Counted from the stretch's first letter, positions 42,634-53,574 are shown. The stretch: DNA of 64,000 bases from Chloroflexota bacterium (GCA_005882115.1 VBEG01000038.1:1-64000); one strand, 5' to 3'. The notes: a model not told the origin generated them from the sequence alone. Made by a program: numbers and translations.

Positions 42634-43701
42634 ATGCGCCCGGTCTTGGGTCGAATTGTGGCCATCACGGCCGGGCTCCTGGTGACTGCACTGGTCGCCG
42701 CCGGTGTCACCCTGGCTATCCTTCGCTTTGAGTCCCGGACGAACACCCAGCAGGTCAACCTGCGCACCGGGGTCACCATCCTCGAGGACTCGGCCATCGT
42801 CCAGGCCGCCGCCAAGGCGCGGCCCGCGGTGGTCAGCGTGGTCACCCAGCAGCTGCCGGGCGTCGTCCGCGGCTCTGGTTACCTGGCGACCACGGACGGC
42901 TACATCGTGACCAACATCAACGTGATCGCCGGCGCGAGCGGCATGACGGTCCTCATCCCGGGCGACGCGACGGCACACGAAGCACGCCTGGTCGACTACG
43001 ACTGCCAGACCGCCGTCGCCGTGATCAAGATCGACAAGGTCAACGGTCTGCCCACGTTGGCGTTCGCGGACCCGACCGCCCTGGTGCAGGGCCAGGTGGT
43101 CGTCGCGGTGGGCGGGCCGGTCGACGGCAACGCCATCAGCCCCGGCTACGTCAGCGCGATGCACCGGGTGACATCGGTCAGAGACCCCGTCAACTTGGGG
43201 CGCACCCTGCAGCTGAGTGACACGATCGTGACCGACGCCGTGATCGACGGCGGCACCTCCGGCGGACCCCTGTTGAATGTGGGCAGCCAGGTCGTCGGAA
43301 TCGCCATCGAGTCGCCTTCGACCGTTTCGGGTTTTGGCCTCAATGTCGCCGACATCCAGGACGATGTGCAACAAATCCTCACGACCGGCCAGGTGGTCGT
43401 CGCCTCGCTGGGCGCGACCACGAGCGACATGACACCGGAAAGCGCCGCCCTGAACAGCCTGCCTGAAGGTAGCCAGGTCGTCTCCGTCGACAGGGTCGGC
43501 GCCGCGGCGGCTGCCGGGCTGCGAGCCGGCGACGTGATCACCCAGATCGACGACGTCCGGATCGACCCCGCCCACCCGCTGTCCTTGCTGTTGCGGTCGC
43601 GGTTCCACCCGAACCAGCGGGTCACCGTCTCCTACACGCGCGCGGCGACCTCGACCCAGGCGGAGCTCACCCTGACCGGCCAGCACCCCAGCTGCTCTTG
43701 A
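42634..43701 (+). CDS. HtrA/DegP-like membrane-anchored pseudoprotease with PDZ domain
   Basis: 355 aa: signal anchor (~10-30), trypsin-like domain (~55-240), one PDZ domain (~265-350). In the protease domain the catalytic His position is Asn96 (TNINV for the usual TNNHV) and the Asp position is Ala127 (QTAVA for KTDLA), while Ser209 stays (GGTSGGPLL for GNSGGPL). Peptidase activity is therefore unlikely although the fold and the PDZ are retained, suggesting a scaffold, chaperone or sensor role. It has its own promoter and overlaps argS by 4 nt (TTGA). Confidence 0.85.
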   Translation: MRPVLGRIVAITAGLLVTALVAAGVTLAILRFESRTNTQQVNLRTGVTILEDSAIVQAAAKARPAVVSVVTQQLPGVVRGSGYLATTDGYIVTNINVIAGASGMTVLIPGDATAHEARLVDYDCQTAVAVIKIDKVNGLPTLAFADPTALVQGQVVVAVGGPVDGNAISPGYVSAMHRVTSVRDPVNLGRTLQLSDTIVTDAVIDGGTSGGPLLNVGSQVVGIAIESPSTVSGFGLNVADIQDDVQQILTTGQVVVASLGATTSDMTPESAALNSLPEGSQVVSVDRVGAAAAAGLRAGDVITQIDDVRIDPAHPLSLLLRSRFHPNQRVTVSYTRAATSTQAELTLTGQHPSCS

Positions 43702-45347
43702 CGTCAGTGATGTCGGGCGGGGTGCGCGATCAGATCCAGCAGGCGCTGGTCGATGCGGTCCGAGGGCTCGGCGTCGAGGGCGATATCCCGGACCTCGAGC
43801 TGGGGCGGGCGAAGGTCGCCGGCCGTGGCGACTACGCGAGCTCGGCCGGCCTGAAGTTGGCCAGGCAGCTTCGCCAGGACCCCAAAGCGATCGCAGTCCG
43901 TGTTGCCGAGACGGTCACGGTTCCGGAGGGCGCTGCCAGCGCCCAAGCCGACAACGGTTACGTGAACTTCCGGCTCACCGACGGCTGGCTCCGCCGGCTC
44001 GTCGCCCACGTGGCGTCGGGTGCCGGCCGCTACGGCGCGCGCGACCTTGGTCGGGCCGAGCGGCTGCAGGTCGAGTTCGGCAGCGTCAATCCGACCGGGC
44101 CTCTTCATATCGGCCATGGCCGGGGCGTGACGCTAGGCGATTCGATCTGCCGGCTCCTCACATTCACCGGCCACCAGGTGCAGCGCGAGTACTACGTCAA
44201 CTCGGACAACACCCAGACCAGGCGCTTCGGGGCTTCGGTCTACGCCCGGCTCCATGGCGTCGAGCCGCCCGAGGGCGGTTACACCGGCGATTACGTCAAG
44301 GAGCTCGCCGAGATGGCGCGCCACGACCTGCCGGGGATCGGGGACCTTCCCGAGGAGGAGGCGGAGCCGAAGCTCCGCATGTACGCCATCGACAGGATGG
44401 TCGACCGCATCAAGGCCACTGTCGCACGAGTCAACGTCCGTTATGACGAGTGGTACTACGAGAACAGGCTGTGGGAGTCAGGCCTCCCGCAGGCGGCCAT
44501 CGACAGGCTCCGGGAGTCGGGCAATATCAAGGAACGCGAGGGGGCGCTCTGGTTCGGGGAACCTGACGATGAAGAAGAAGATCGCGTCGTGATCCGGGCC
44601 AACGGCCAGCCGACCTACTTTGCGTCCGACCTCGGTTATCTGCTGAACCGCTTCGAGCAGCGCGGCTTCAACCGCGTGGTCGAGGTCTGGGCCGCGGATC
44701 ACCACGGCTATGTGCCGCGCATGAAATCCGCGGTCGCTGCGCTCGGCTTCGACGAGCAGAAGCTGGTGGTCATCCTCCACCAGATGGTCAACCTCAAAGA
44801 GGGCAAGATGAGCAAGCGCGCAGGGCGCTTCGTCACTCTCGACGAGCTGATCGACCGCGTGGGATCAGACGCCGTTCGCTACTTCTATCTGTTGCGATCG
44901 CCTGACACCACGATCGAGTTCGACCTGGAGCTGGCTGTCACGCAGGGCAACGAGAACCCCGTCTATTACGCGCAGTACGCCCACGCGCGACTGACGAACG
45001 TGGAAGGCGCTGCGAAGGAGCGGCACTCGCAGCTCCCAGAAAATGCGAACGTCGGCCTGCTCACACAGCCGTGGGAGCTGGACGTTGCGCGCCAGCTTGC
45101 CTTCTGGCCGGACGTGATCGAGGACGCGACCCTCTTGCTGGAGCCGCACCGCATTCCTTATTACGTGCACGATCTGGCGACTGCGGTGCATCGCTTCTAC
45201 CACGCGGGCAATGCGCAGTCCGACCACCGGGTGGTCGTCGACGACGTCGCCTTAACAAGGGCGCGGCTGGAGCTCTGCCGGGCCGCGCGTCACACTTTGA
45301 AGACGGCGCTGGACCTGATGGGAGTCAGCGCACCAGAAAGGATGTAA
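43698..45347 (+). CDS. argS: Arginyl-tRNA synthetase
   Basis: 549 aa class I synthetase. The N-terminal Add-1 domain (SAGLKLARQLRQDP), the HIGH motif (NPTGPLHIGHGRG), the KMSK motif (KEGKMSKRAGRF) and the DALR anticodon-binding domain (YYVHDLATAVHRFYH) are present. The TTG start overlaps the HtrA-like stop (TTGA); a GTG and an ATG at codons 4 and 5 are alternatives. Co-transcription with the pseudoprotease is likely. Confidence 0.96.
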   Translation: MTSVMSGGVRDQIQQALVDAVRGLGVEGDIPDLELGRAKVAGRGDYASSAGLKLARQLRQDPKAIAVRVAETVTVPEGAASAQADNGYVNFRLTDGWLRRLVAHVASGAGRYGARDLGRAERLQVEFGSVNPTGPLHIGHGRGVTLGDSICRLLTFTGHQVQREYYVNSDNTQTRRFGASVYARLHGVEPPEGGYTGDYVKELAEMARHDLPGIGDLPEEEAEPKLRMYAIDRMVDRIKATVARVNVRYDEWYYENRLWESGLPQAAIDRLRESGNIKEREGALWFGEPDDEEEDRVVIRANGQPTYFASDLGYLLNRFEQRGFNRVVEVWAADHHGYVPRMKSAVAALGFDEQKLVVILHQMVNLKEGKMSKRAGRFVTLDELIDRVGSDAVRYFYLLRSPDTTIEFDLELAVTQGNENPVYYAQYAHARLTNVEGAAKERHSQLPENANVGLLTQPWELDVARQLAFWPDVIEDATLLLEPHRIPYYVHDLATAVHRFYHAGNAQSDHRVVVDDVALTRARLELCRAARHTLKTALDLMGVSAPERM

Positions 45348-45362
45348 GGAGAGAAGAAGCCA

Positions 45363-47718
<2,356 letters not shown>

Positions 47719-47723
47719 CGGAC

Positions 47724-48692
47724 ATGGAACAGCAGAGGAGCGGGATACCTTCATTCGAGGCGCGCGGCGAGGTTTCCTTCGAGCTCGTTCACGCCACCGA
47801 AGCCGCCGCGCTTGCATGCGCCGGTTTTCTGGGCAAAGGCGACGCGGAAGGCGTCAGCGATGCGGCGGGCGAGGCGATGCGGCGGGCGCTGGACCGCTCG
47901 GATATCGCCGGCACTGTCGTGCTCAGCCCGCGCCACAACGCCGCCGTGCCGCCCGGCGCGGTCATCGGCGCCGGCGACCGCAAGGTCGACCTCGGGGTTT
48001 ACCCCGTGGAAGGCGCGAGCCAGGTGGCGCGTGGTCACATCAACGCGGTGTCGCTTCTGGTAGCCGTCGAGCCCGGCGGTTTCGCGCATCTGCCGGCCGT
48101 TTCCCAGATGGAGAAGTTCGTCGCGGGCCCGGGCGCGCGCGGGGCGATCGACCTCGATGACCCGGTGGCGGACAACCTGCGCCGGATCGCGTTCGCGCGC
48201 GATGTGCGCGTCCAGGACCTCACGGTGGCGATCCTCGAAAGGCCGCGCCACCAGGAGCTGATCGCCGACGTGGCGGCCGCCGGGGCGCGCATCCGGACGC
48301 TGGAGGAGGGCGACTTCGCCAGCGCGGTGATGGCCGCGATCGCCGGGACAGGGATCGACGCCGCGATCGGCATCGGCGACCTCCACGCCACCCTGATCGC
48401 GGCGTGCGCCGTGCGCTGCCTGGGCGGCGAGTTCCTTGCCCGGCTGCTCCCACGCAACGACGAGGAGCGAGCCCTCGTCGGCGACGCCGTGTCACATGTC
48501 TATGGCATGGCGGAACTCGCCCGAGCGACGGACATCGCGGTAGCCATCACTGGCGTGACGGGCGGCTCGTTGCTGCCGGGGATTGTGTTCGGCAGCGGGT
48601 ACGCCGAGACATCGTCGTTGGTGATGTCCAGCCGGCACGCGACCGTGCGGCGCCTGACCACGCACCATCACCTGGCCGGAGGCGGCAGCTAG
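47724..48692 (+). CDS. GlpX-like protein with lost active site (class II fructose-bisphosphatase fold)
   Basis: 322 aa aligning along its length with GlpX: FELVHATEAAALACAGFLGKGD, DAAGEAMRRAL, GPGARGAIDLDDPVADNLRR, ITGVTGGSLLPGI and the final RHATVRRLTTHHHL. However the metal/phosphate residues are gone: GEGE is SPRH (68-71), VDP is VYP (Asp to Tyr93), EGT is EGA (Thr to Ala98) and the GGAPEG loop is GDLHA. Only the first Asp (DAAGEAMR) and the Glu of EGA remain. It is unlikely to hydrolyse fructose 1,6-bisphosphate; a sugar-phosphate sensor or regulator role is possible. Downstream of pyrG with 5 nt spacing. Confidence 0.85.
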   Translation: MEQQRSGIPSFEARGEVSFELVHATEAAALACAGFLGKGDAEGVSDAAGEAMRRALDRSDIAGTVVLSPRHNAAVPPGAVIGAGDRKVDLGVYPVEGASQVARGHINAVSLLVAVEPGGFAHLPAVSQMEKFVAGPGARGAIDLDDPVADNLRRIAFARDVRVQDLTVAILERPRHQELIADVAAAGARIRTLEEGDFASAVMAAIAGTGIDAAIGIGDLHATLIAACAVRCLGGEFLARLLPRNDEERALVGDAVSHVYGMAELARATDIAVAITGVTGGSLLPGIVFGSGYAETSSLVMSSRHATVRRLTTHHHLAGGGS

Positions 48693-48694
48693 GC

Positions 48695-48757
48695 AATTTC
48701 CACTCCCCACCTTGCCGGGGAGGTCGGCGGCGAAGCCGCCGGGACGGGGTGCCGGGA
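48695..48757 (+). repeat. REP-like palindromic element, copy 1
   Basis: CTCCCCACCTTGCCGGGGAGG plus GGCGGCGAAGCCGCC. It shares CTCCCCAC...CGGGG with elements at 49.95-50.13 kb and 53.5 kb. Intergenic, between the GlpX-like gene and the M50 protease. Confidence 0.65.
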
Positions 48758-48799
48758 TTAGCACACGCCTCGAGGGGGTATCTAATAAGCGGAAATCCA

Positions 48800-49684
48800 T
48801 TGAGCCAGAACGACCCTTACACCCCGCCCCAGGGCGGCCAGTACATCCCCCCGCCACCTCCGTACCAGGCCACCTCGGACATTCCGCCCCAGTCGCCGCA
48901 CCACTACTCGCCCGCGCCGAGGAGCTCGAACACGAGCACCCTCGGCTGGCTGGGTTCAGCCGCGCTCGCCATCTGGGCGGTCGTGAAGTACGGCCTGGTT
49001 TTCGTCTTCAAGATTCCCGCCCTCGCCACCCTTTTCTCCGCGGTGGTCAGCTTTGGGGCCTACTCCCTTGTCTACGGGGGCTGGTTCGCCGTTGCGCTCG
49101 TGGTGATGATCCTCGTCCACGAGATGGGCCATGTTCTCGAGATCAGGCGGCAAGGCATGCAGGCGACGGCGCCCATCTTCATCCCCTTCCTCGGCGCCGC
49201 GATCTTCCAGCGTCAGCATCCAACCACGGCCCTCAAGCAGGCGCAAATCGGGATCGCGGGACCGATCGCCGGGACGATCGGCGCGACCGCGGCCTGGATC
49301 CTTTACGGGGCGACGCAGAACCCTGTGTTCTTGCTGGCGGCCTCGATCGGATTCTTTCTCAACCTCTTCAACCTGATCCCGGTCTGGCAGCTCGACGGGG
49401 CATGGATCCTGGCCCCCGTGTCGCCCTGGTTCCAGGTCGCGGGGCTGGGGATGATCGCGATCAGCGTCCTGGTGTTCCACTTCGCGAGCTTCTTTTTGAT
49501 CATCATCGCCCTGCTCGGAATCCAGACCATGCGGGCGGGGTTCAGGAACGCGAAGAACCCCTATTACACGGCCGTGCCCCCAAGCGCTCGGCTGGCTATC
49601 GGCGCCGCCTGGCTGGGGCTTGTTCTCTACCTAGGCGTGATGAGCTTCCAGGCGGAGAGTTTGTTCGTCTCGTTCGCTCGGTAA
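48800..49684 (+). CDS. Site-2 protease family (M50) membrane metalloprotease
   Basis: 294 aa from TTG 48800; the track's longer ORF from 48404 is a shadow of the preceding gene. A Pro/Gln/Tyr-rich cytosolic N-terminus is followed by about six helices carrying the zinc motif HEMGH and, ~100 residues on, NLFNLIPVWQLDG, the LDG motif that supplies the third ligand. No PDZ domain. It probably cuts a membrane-bound regulator. A TATCTAAT sequence ~13 nt upstream is a possible -10, without a ribosome binding site. Confidence 0.88.
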   Translation: MSQNDPYTPPQGGQYIPPPPPYQATSDIPPQSPHHYSPAPRSSNTSTLGWLGSAALAIWAVVKYGLVFVFKIPALATLFSAVVSFGAYSLVYGGWFAVALVVMILVHEMGHVLEIRRQGMQATAPIFIPFLGAAIFQRQHPTTALKQAQIGIAGPIAGTIGATAAWILYGATQNPVFLLAASIGFFLNLFNLIPVWQLDGAWILAPVSPWFQVAGLGMIAISVLVFHFASFFLIIIALLGIQTMRAGFRNAKNPYYTAVPPSARLAIGAAWLGLVLYLGVMSFQAESLFVSFAR

Positions 49685-49704
49685 ACTACCCCACGGAGTA
49701 AGAC

Positions 49705-49914
49705 TTGAAGACACAGATTCACCCCACCTTTTACGAAGACGCGGTCGTCACCTGCGCGTGCGGGAACACCTTCACGACCGGTTCCACGCGTAAGGAGCTG
49801 AAGACCGAGATCTGCTCCGTCTGCCATCCGTTCTTCACGGGTACGCAGCGGATCGTGGACACGGGCGGCCAGGTCGAGCGGTTCCGGAAGCGGGCTGCTA
49901 AGACCAGGGTATAG
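49705..49914 (+). CDS. rpmE: 50S ribosomal protein L31
   Basis: 69 aa, zinc-binding (C+) form: CACG near residue 17 and [10 protein letters not shown] near residue 38. Basic C-terminus [14 protein letters not shown] start with GGAG upstream. In bacteria with paralogues the C+ form is replaced by a zinc-free one at low zinc; no second copy is seen here. The DUF1385 gene follows without a gap; rpmE-DUF1385-prfA-prmC is a common order in Gram-positive-like genomes. Confidence 0.96.
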   Translation: MKTQIHPTFYEDAVVTCACGNTFTTGSTRKELKTEICSVCHPFFTGTQRIVDTGGQVERFRKRAAKTRV

Positions 49915-51021
49915 ATGCCGCAGCCGGAGTCGGCCGCGGCGGAATCGCTGAACCCAAACCCCCATCCGTCCGGGGTCGCTCCGCGACCCGGGTTCCCTTC
50001 CCCAGCGAGTGGGGAAGGAATGGCGGTCCCGGAGCAGACCGGGGCGGAGACGCTGAGCCCAAACCCCCATCCGACCGTGTCCGCTGCGCGAACAGGGTCA
50101 CCTTCCGCAGCTAGTGGGGAAGGGAAAAAGGAGCCGTTCTTTTACGGCGGGCAGGCCGTCATCGAAGGCGTGATGATGCGTGGCAAACGCCACTACGCGG
50201 TTGCCGTCCGGCTGCCCAACACGAAGGAGATCGTCGTCGACCGCGGCGAGCTCAAGGCGCCCATCTACACCAACCCGATCTGGAAGCTGCCGTTTGTGCG
50301 CGGCCTGGCCTTGATCGGCGAGCAGCTGCACCTCGGCATGAAGTCGCTGATCTGGTCGGCCAACATGAACGCCGGCAGCAACAACATCGAGATCGGCAAG
50401 AAAGAGATCACCGGGTCGGTGGCGATGGCGGGCGTGTTCGCCCTCGTCCTATTTATTGCCTTGCCGCTGTTCCTGGCTGGGCTGGCGATTCAACGGAGCG
50501 GCAGCTTCGCGTTCGTCCTGGTCGAGGGTGTGATCCGGGTTGGCCTGGTCCTCGGTTACCTCGCCGCGATCTCGCTTCTGCGCGACGTGCGTCGGGTGTT
50601 CCAGTACCACGGCGCCGAGCACAAGACGATCAACGCGTTCGAATCCGGCTGGGCGCTCGATGTGCCGTCGGTACGACGGGCCAGCACCCTTCATCCGCGG
50701 TGCGGCACGGGATTCTTGCTGGTGGTGCTGGTGGTCAGCGTCATCGTCTTCAGCATCGTGGCGCTGTTCCATCCGAACCTTTTCTGGCTGGTCGCGAGCC
50801 GCGTGCTCGCGATTCCTCTGATCGCCGGCACAGGCTTCGAGCTCATCCGCTTCATGGCCCGCCACCGCTACAACCCGATCGTCAAGATCGCGTTGCTTCC
50901 CGTGCTCGGCACGCAGAAGTTCACGACTCGTGAGCCCTCCGACGATATGCTCGAGGTCGCGATCTGCGCGTTCAACAGCGCACGCGAGGGTGAGGAGGAG
51001 ACGGCGGGAGCGGCGGCCTGA
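49915..51021 (+). CDS. DUF1385 (YqhQ-like) membrane protein with repeat-derived N-terminus
   Basis: 368 aa. The conserved DUF1385 domain begins at about residue 75 (FFYGGQAVIEGVMMRG) and includes VFQYHGAEHKTINAFE and TLHPRCGTGFLL; several membrane helices are present. Function unknown. The first ~72 residues are low-complexity (SLNPNPHPSG...SPASGEG, repeated as SPNPHPT...SAASGEG) and are encoded by two copies of a palindromic repeat. The true start may be the ATG at 49915 directly after rpmE; a later start would have to be noncanonical. Confidence 0.85.
   Translation: MPQPESAAAESLNPNPHPSGVAPRPGFPSPASGEGMAVPEQTGAETLSPNPHPTVSAARTGSPSAASGEGKKEPFFYGGQAVIEGVMMRGKRHYAVAVRLPNTKEIVVDRGELKAPIYTNPIWKLPFVRGLALIGEQLHLGMKSLIWSANMNAGSNNIEIGKKEITGSVAMAGVFALVLFIALPLFLAGLAIQRSGSFAFVLVEGVIRVGLVLGYLAAISLLRDVRRVFQYHGAEHKTINAFESGWALDVPSVRRASTLHPRCGTGFLLVVLVVSVIVFSIVALFHPNLFWLVASRVLAIPLIAGTGFELIRFMARHRYNPIVKIALLPVLGTQKFTTREPSDDMLEVAICAFNSAREGEEETAGAAA
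49951..50128 (+). repeat. Two REP-like palindromic elements inside a coding sequence (copies 2 and 3)
   Basis: Copy 2 (~49951-50020): AACCCCCATCCGTCC, then GGGTCGCTCCGCGACCC and CTTCCCCAGCGAGTGGGGAAG, both hairpins. Copy 3 (~50059-50128): AACCCCCATCCGACC ... CCTTCCGCAGCTAGTGGGGAAGG, more diverged. Both keep the DUF1385 frame open. Confidence 0.75.
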
Positions 51022-52100
51022 TGATCGACCGACTCGAGTCGATCGCTCGTCGTTATCGAGAGATTGAGAATGAGATGGCGCGGCCGGACGTCGCGACCGA
51101 CCACGAGAAGCTCACCAAGCTCGCGCGTGAGCAGCGCACCCTGCGTGAGATCGTCGTGGCCTATGACGCATACCGCAAGGCGCGCAAGGAGATGGACTCC
51201 GCACGCGAGATGTTGCGTCACGAGAAGGATCCCGAGATGCAGGAGTACATGCGGGCGGAGGAACATCGGGCTTCCCAGCAGCTGGCCGAGCTGGAGGAGA
51301 AGCTCAAGGTCCTTCTTCTCCCCAAGGATCCGAACGACGACCGCGACGTCGTGGTCGAGATCCAGGGAGCCGAGGGTGGGGACGAGGCCGCGCTTTTCGC
51401 TTCGGACCTGTTCCGGATGTACACGCGCTGGGCGGAGAAGAAGGGATGGAAGGTCGAGGTCGTCGACGCCTCTCCAACCGGGATGGGTGGCTACGACAAG
51501 ATCGAGTTCGAGGTGCACGGCCACGGCGCGTACTCGCAGCTCAAGTACGAAGGCGGGGTGCATCGCGTGCAGCGCGTGCCCAAGACGGAAGCACAGGGAC
51601 GCATCCACACCTCCGCGGCGACCGTCTCCGTGTTGCCGGAGGCCGATCCTGTCGAGGTGGAGCTGAAGCCGGAAGATCTGGAAATCAAGGCTTCGACCTC
51701 GACAGGTCCGGGCGGTCAGAGCGTGAACACGACTTACTCCGCGATCCGCATCACCCACAAGCCGACCGGCCTGGTGGTCAGCATCCAGGACGAGAAGTCG
51801 CAGCTCCAGAACAAGGAGAAGGCGATGCGGGTGCTTCGCGCACGCCTGTACGAGATGAAGCTCGCCGAGCAGCAGGAATCGATCAGGGCGCAGCAGCGCG
51901 GAATGGTGCGCAGCGGCAACCGGTCCGAGAAGATTCGCACCTACAACTTCAAGGACAACCGGGTGACCGACCACCGGATCAACCTCACCTTGCACAAGCT
52001 CGACCGGGTGATGGCCGGCGACCTCGATGAGCTGGTCTCCGCGGCCATCGCCGCCGAGCGCGCTGCTCAGCTCAACGGCGGCGCCGATACGCAGGCGTGA
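51021..52100 (+). CDS. prfA: Peptide chain release factor 1
   Basis: 359 aa, reads UAA and UAG. The GGQ motif lies in GPGGQSVNTTYSAIRITH, the RF-1 N-terminal coiled region is full length, and the stop-recognition domain is encoded upstream of GGQ. TGATG overlap with the DUF1385 gene and GTGA overlap with prmC, which modifies the GGQ glutamine, show coupled translation. Confidence 0.96.
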   Translation: MIDRLESIARRYREIENEMARPDVATDHEKLTKLAREQRTLREIVVAYDAYRKARKEMDSAREMLRHEKDPEMQEYMRAEEHRASQQLAELEEKLKVLLLPKDPNDDRDVVVEIQGAEGGDEAALFASDLFRMYTRWAEKKGWKVEVVDASPTGMGGYDKIEFEVHGHGAYSQLKYEGGVHRVQRVPKTEAQGRIHTSAATVSVLPEADPVEVELKPEDLEIKASTSTGPGGQSVNTTYSAIRITHKPTGLVVSIQDEKSQLQNKEKAMRVLRARLYEMKLAEQQESIRAQQRGMVRSGNRSEKIRTYNFKDNRVTDHRINLTLHKLDRVMAGDLDELVSAAIAAERAAQLNGGADTQA

Positions 52101-52933
52101 CGATCGTTGAGGTTCTGAAGCTCTCCGCCGACTACCTCCGGAAGCATGGGTCGGACTCGTCTCGCCTCGACGCCGAGTTGTTGCTCGCCCATGCTCTGAA
52201 GCTGCGGCGCCTGGACCTGTATCTCAAGTTCGACCATCCCCTGAACGAAAGCGAGCTGACCGCCTACCGCGGCCTGGTCGCCCGTAGGGCAAAGGGCGAG
52301 CCAGTCGCGTACCTCGTCGGCCACAAGGAGTTCATGGGCCTGGATTTCGAGGTCACACCTGACGTGCTGGTGCCGAATCCAGATACAGAGGTGCTCGTGC
52401 AGCGCGCGGTGGAGCTGGCGCGTGACTCGCAGGTGCCGCTGCGCGTCGCCGACGTGGGCACGGGGAGTGGCTGCATCGCGGTCTCGATCGCGCACTATGC
52501 TCCTGCCACCGAGGTGTGGGCTTCAGACGTGAGCCGCGAGGCGCTCGAGGTCACGGCACGGAACGTCTCCCGGCATCGCGTGGCCGAGCGCGTCCACCTC
52601 GAGTGCGGTGACCTCCTGGAGCCGCTTCCCGGACAGTTCGACCTCATCTGCGCCAACCTTCCATACATAGATGTGGCGGCGGACCATAACCTGGCGGCGG
52701 AGGTCGTTGCCCAGCCTGCGCGCGCTCTCTACGCCGAGCAGGGCGGCGTTGAGCTTGTGAACAGGCTCCTGGAGGAGGCGCCCGCGCGGCTCAAACCCGG
52801 GGGCCGGATCCTTGCCGAGGTGGATCCATCCATCCTTGCGGCGGCCGTTGAGGCGGCCTCGCGCGGGTTCGCCGGCAATCGGCTGCACCGCGACGCAGGC
52901 GGCCACGAGCGCGTTCTCGAAGTATGGTCCTGA
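52097..52933 (+). CDS. prmC: Release factor glutamine methyltransferase PrmC
   Basis: 278 aa. SAM-binding VADVGTGSGCIAV and the catalytic (N)PPY motif in the variant NLPYID, which still offers the Asn and Tyr. The N-terminal helical domain that binds the release factor is present. It methylates Gln of the GGQ in RF1 and RF2. GTG start overlaps the prfA stop, the classic order. Confidence 0.95.
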   Translation: MTIVEVLKLSADYLRKHGSDSSRLDAELLLAHALKLRRLDLYLKFDHPLNESELTAYRGLVARRAKGEPVAYLVGHKEFMGLDFEVTPDVLVPNPDTEVLVQRAVELARDSQVPLRVADVGTGSGCIAVSIAHYAPATEVWASDVSREALEVTARNVSRHRVAERVHLECGDLLEPLPGQFDLICANLPYIDVAADHNLAAEVVAQPARALYAEQGGVELVNRLLEEAPARLKPGGRILAEVDPSILAAAVEAASRGFAGNRLHRDAGGHERVLEVWS

Positions 52934-53505
52934 AGCCGACGCAAGCGGGACTGCAGAGGGCCGCCCAGCTCCTGCGCAGCGGCGCCGTGATCGCCTTTCC
53001 GACCGACACCGTCTACGGCTTGGGGGCGAGCGTCGACGACGAGCTCGCGCAAAAGCGGATCTATCAGATCAAAGGCCGGCCCGCGGGCATGCCGCTGATC
53101 CTGATGGTCGCGGCGGAATCACAGCTGGAAGGCCTCGTCCACGTCGATTCGAGGGCCGAGGCGATGATGCGCAAGTGGTGGCCGGGCCCACTCACCCTGA
53201 TCCTGCACTCGCTGCGCGGAGGGACACTCGGGGTACGGATTCCCAAACACAAAGTCGCCCTTGACCTGCTCCGGCACGCAGGTCCGCTGATGACGACGAG
53301 CGCAAACCTGCACGGCGGCGAACCCGCGATGGATGCGGACGAGGCCGGCTCGCTGTCGGGCGTGATGGCGGTGGTTGACGGCGGTGCGGCGCCCGGAGGC
53401 ACCGCATCGACGGTGCTGGACCTGACCGGACCCGAGCCGCACGTGCTGCGCGAGGGCGCGATCCCGACGCCCGAGCTGCTGGCCCCTCCGCCCCGCGCGG
53501 GTTAG
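52924..53505 (+). CDS. L-threonylcarbamoyladenylate synthase (Sua5/TsaC/YrdC)
   Basis: 193 aa. YrdC fold with IAFPTDTVYGLGA and the substrate motif KGRPAGMPLILMV; short form without a C-terminal Sua5 domain. It makes threonylcarbamoyl-AMP for the t6A37 modification of ANN-reading tRNAs, including the tRNA-Thr here. It overlaps prmC by 10 nt. A REP-like element follows, then glyA. Confidence 0.93.
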   Translation: MVLKPTQAGLQRAAQLLRSGAVIAFPTDTVYGLGASVDDELAQKRIYQIKGRPAGMPLILMVAAESQLEGLVHVDSRAEAMMRKWWPGPLTLILHSLRGGTLGVRIPKHKVALDLLRHAGPLMTTSANLHGGEPAMDADEAGSLSGVMAVVDGGAAPGGTASTVLDLTGPEPHVLREGAIPTPELLAPPPRAG

Positions 53506-53511
53506 CCTCAA

Positions 53512-53560
53512 CGCTCCCTCCGCCCCGCGGAGCGGGACGGCCCCCGTCAAGTGGGGAGGC
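53512..53560 (+). repeat. REP-like palindromic element, copy 4 (inverted)
   Basis: CTCCCTCCGCCCCGCGGAGCGGG ... CCCCCGTCAAGTGGGGAGG. Read on the minus strand it gives CCTCCCCACTTGACGGGG, matching copy 1 (CTCCCCACCTTGCCGGGG). It lies between the tsaC-like gene and glyA, just before the glyA promoter box. Confidence 0.6.
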
Positions 53561-53562
53561 TT

Positions 53563-53568
53563 TAGGAT
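53563..53568 (+). promoter_or_regulatory. -10 box of glyA (leaderless layout)
   Basis: TAGGAT ends 6 nt before the GTG of glyA. No ribosome binding site fits in the CAGTTC between. Confidence 0.5.
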
Positions 53569-53574
53569 CAGTTC

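Noticed and set aside
49951-50128. CRISPR-like array
   Set aside because: Only two diverged palindromic copies with unequal spacing and an open reading frame through both; no cas genes.
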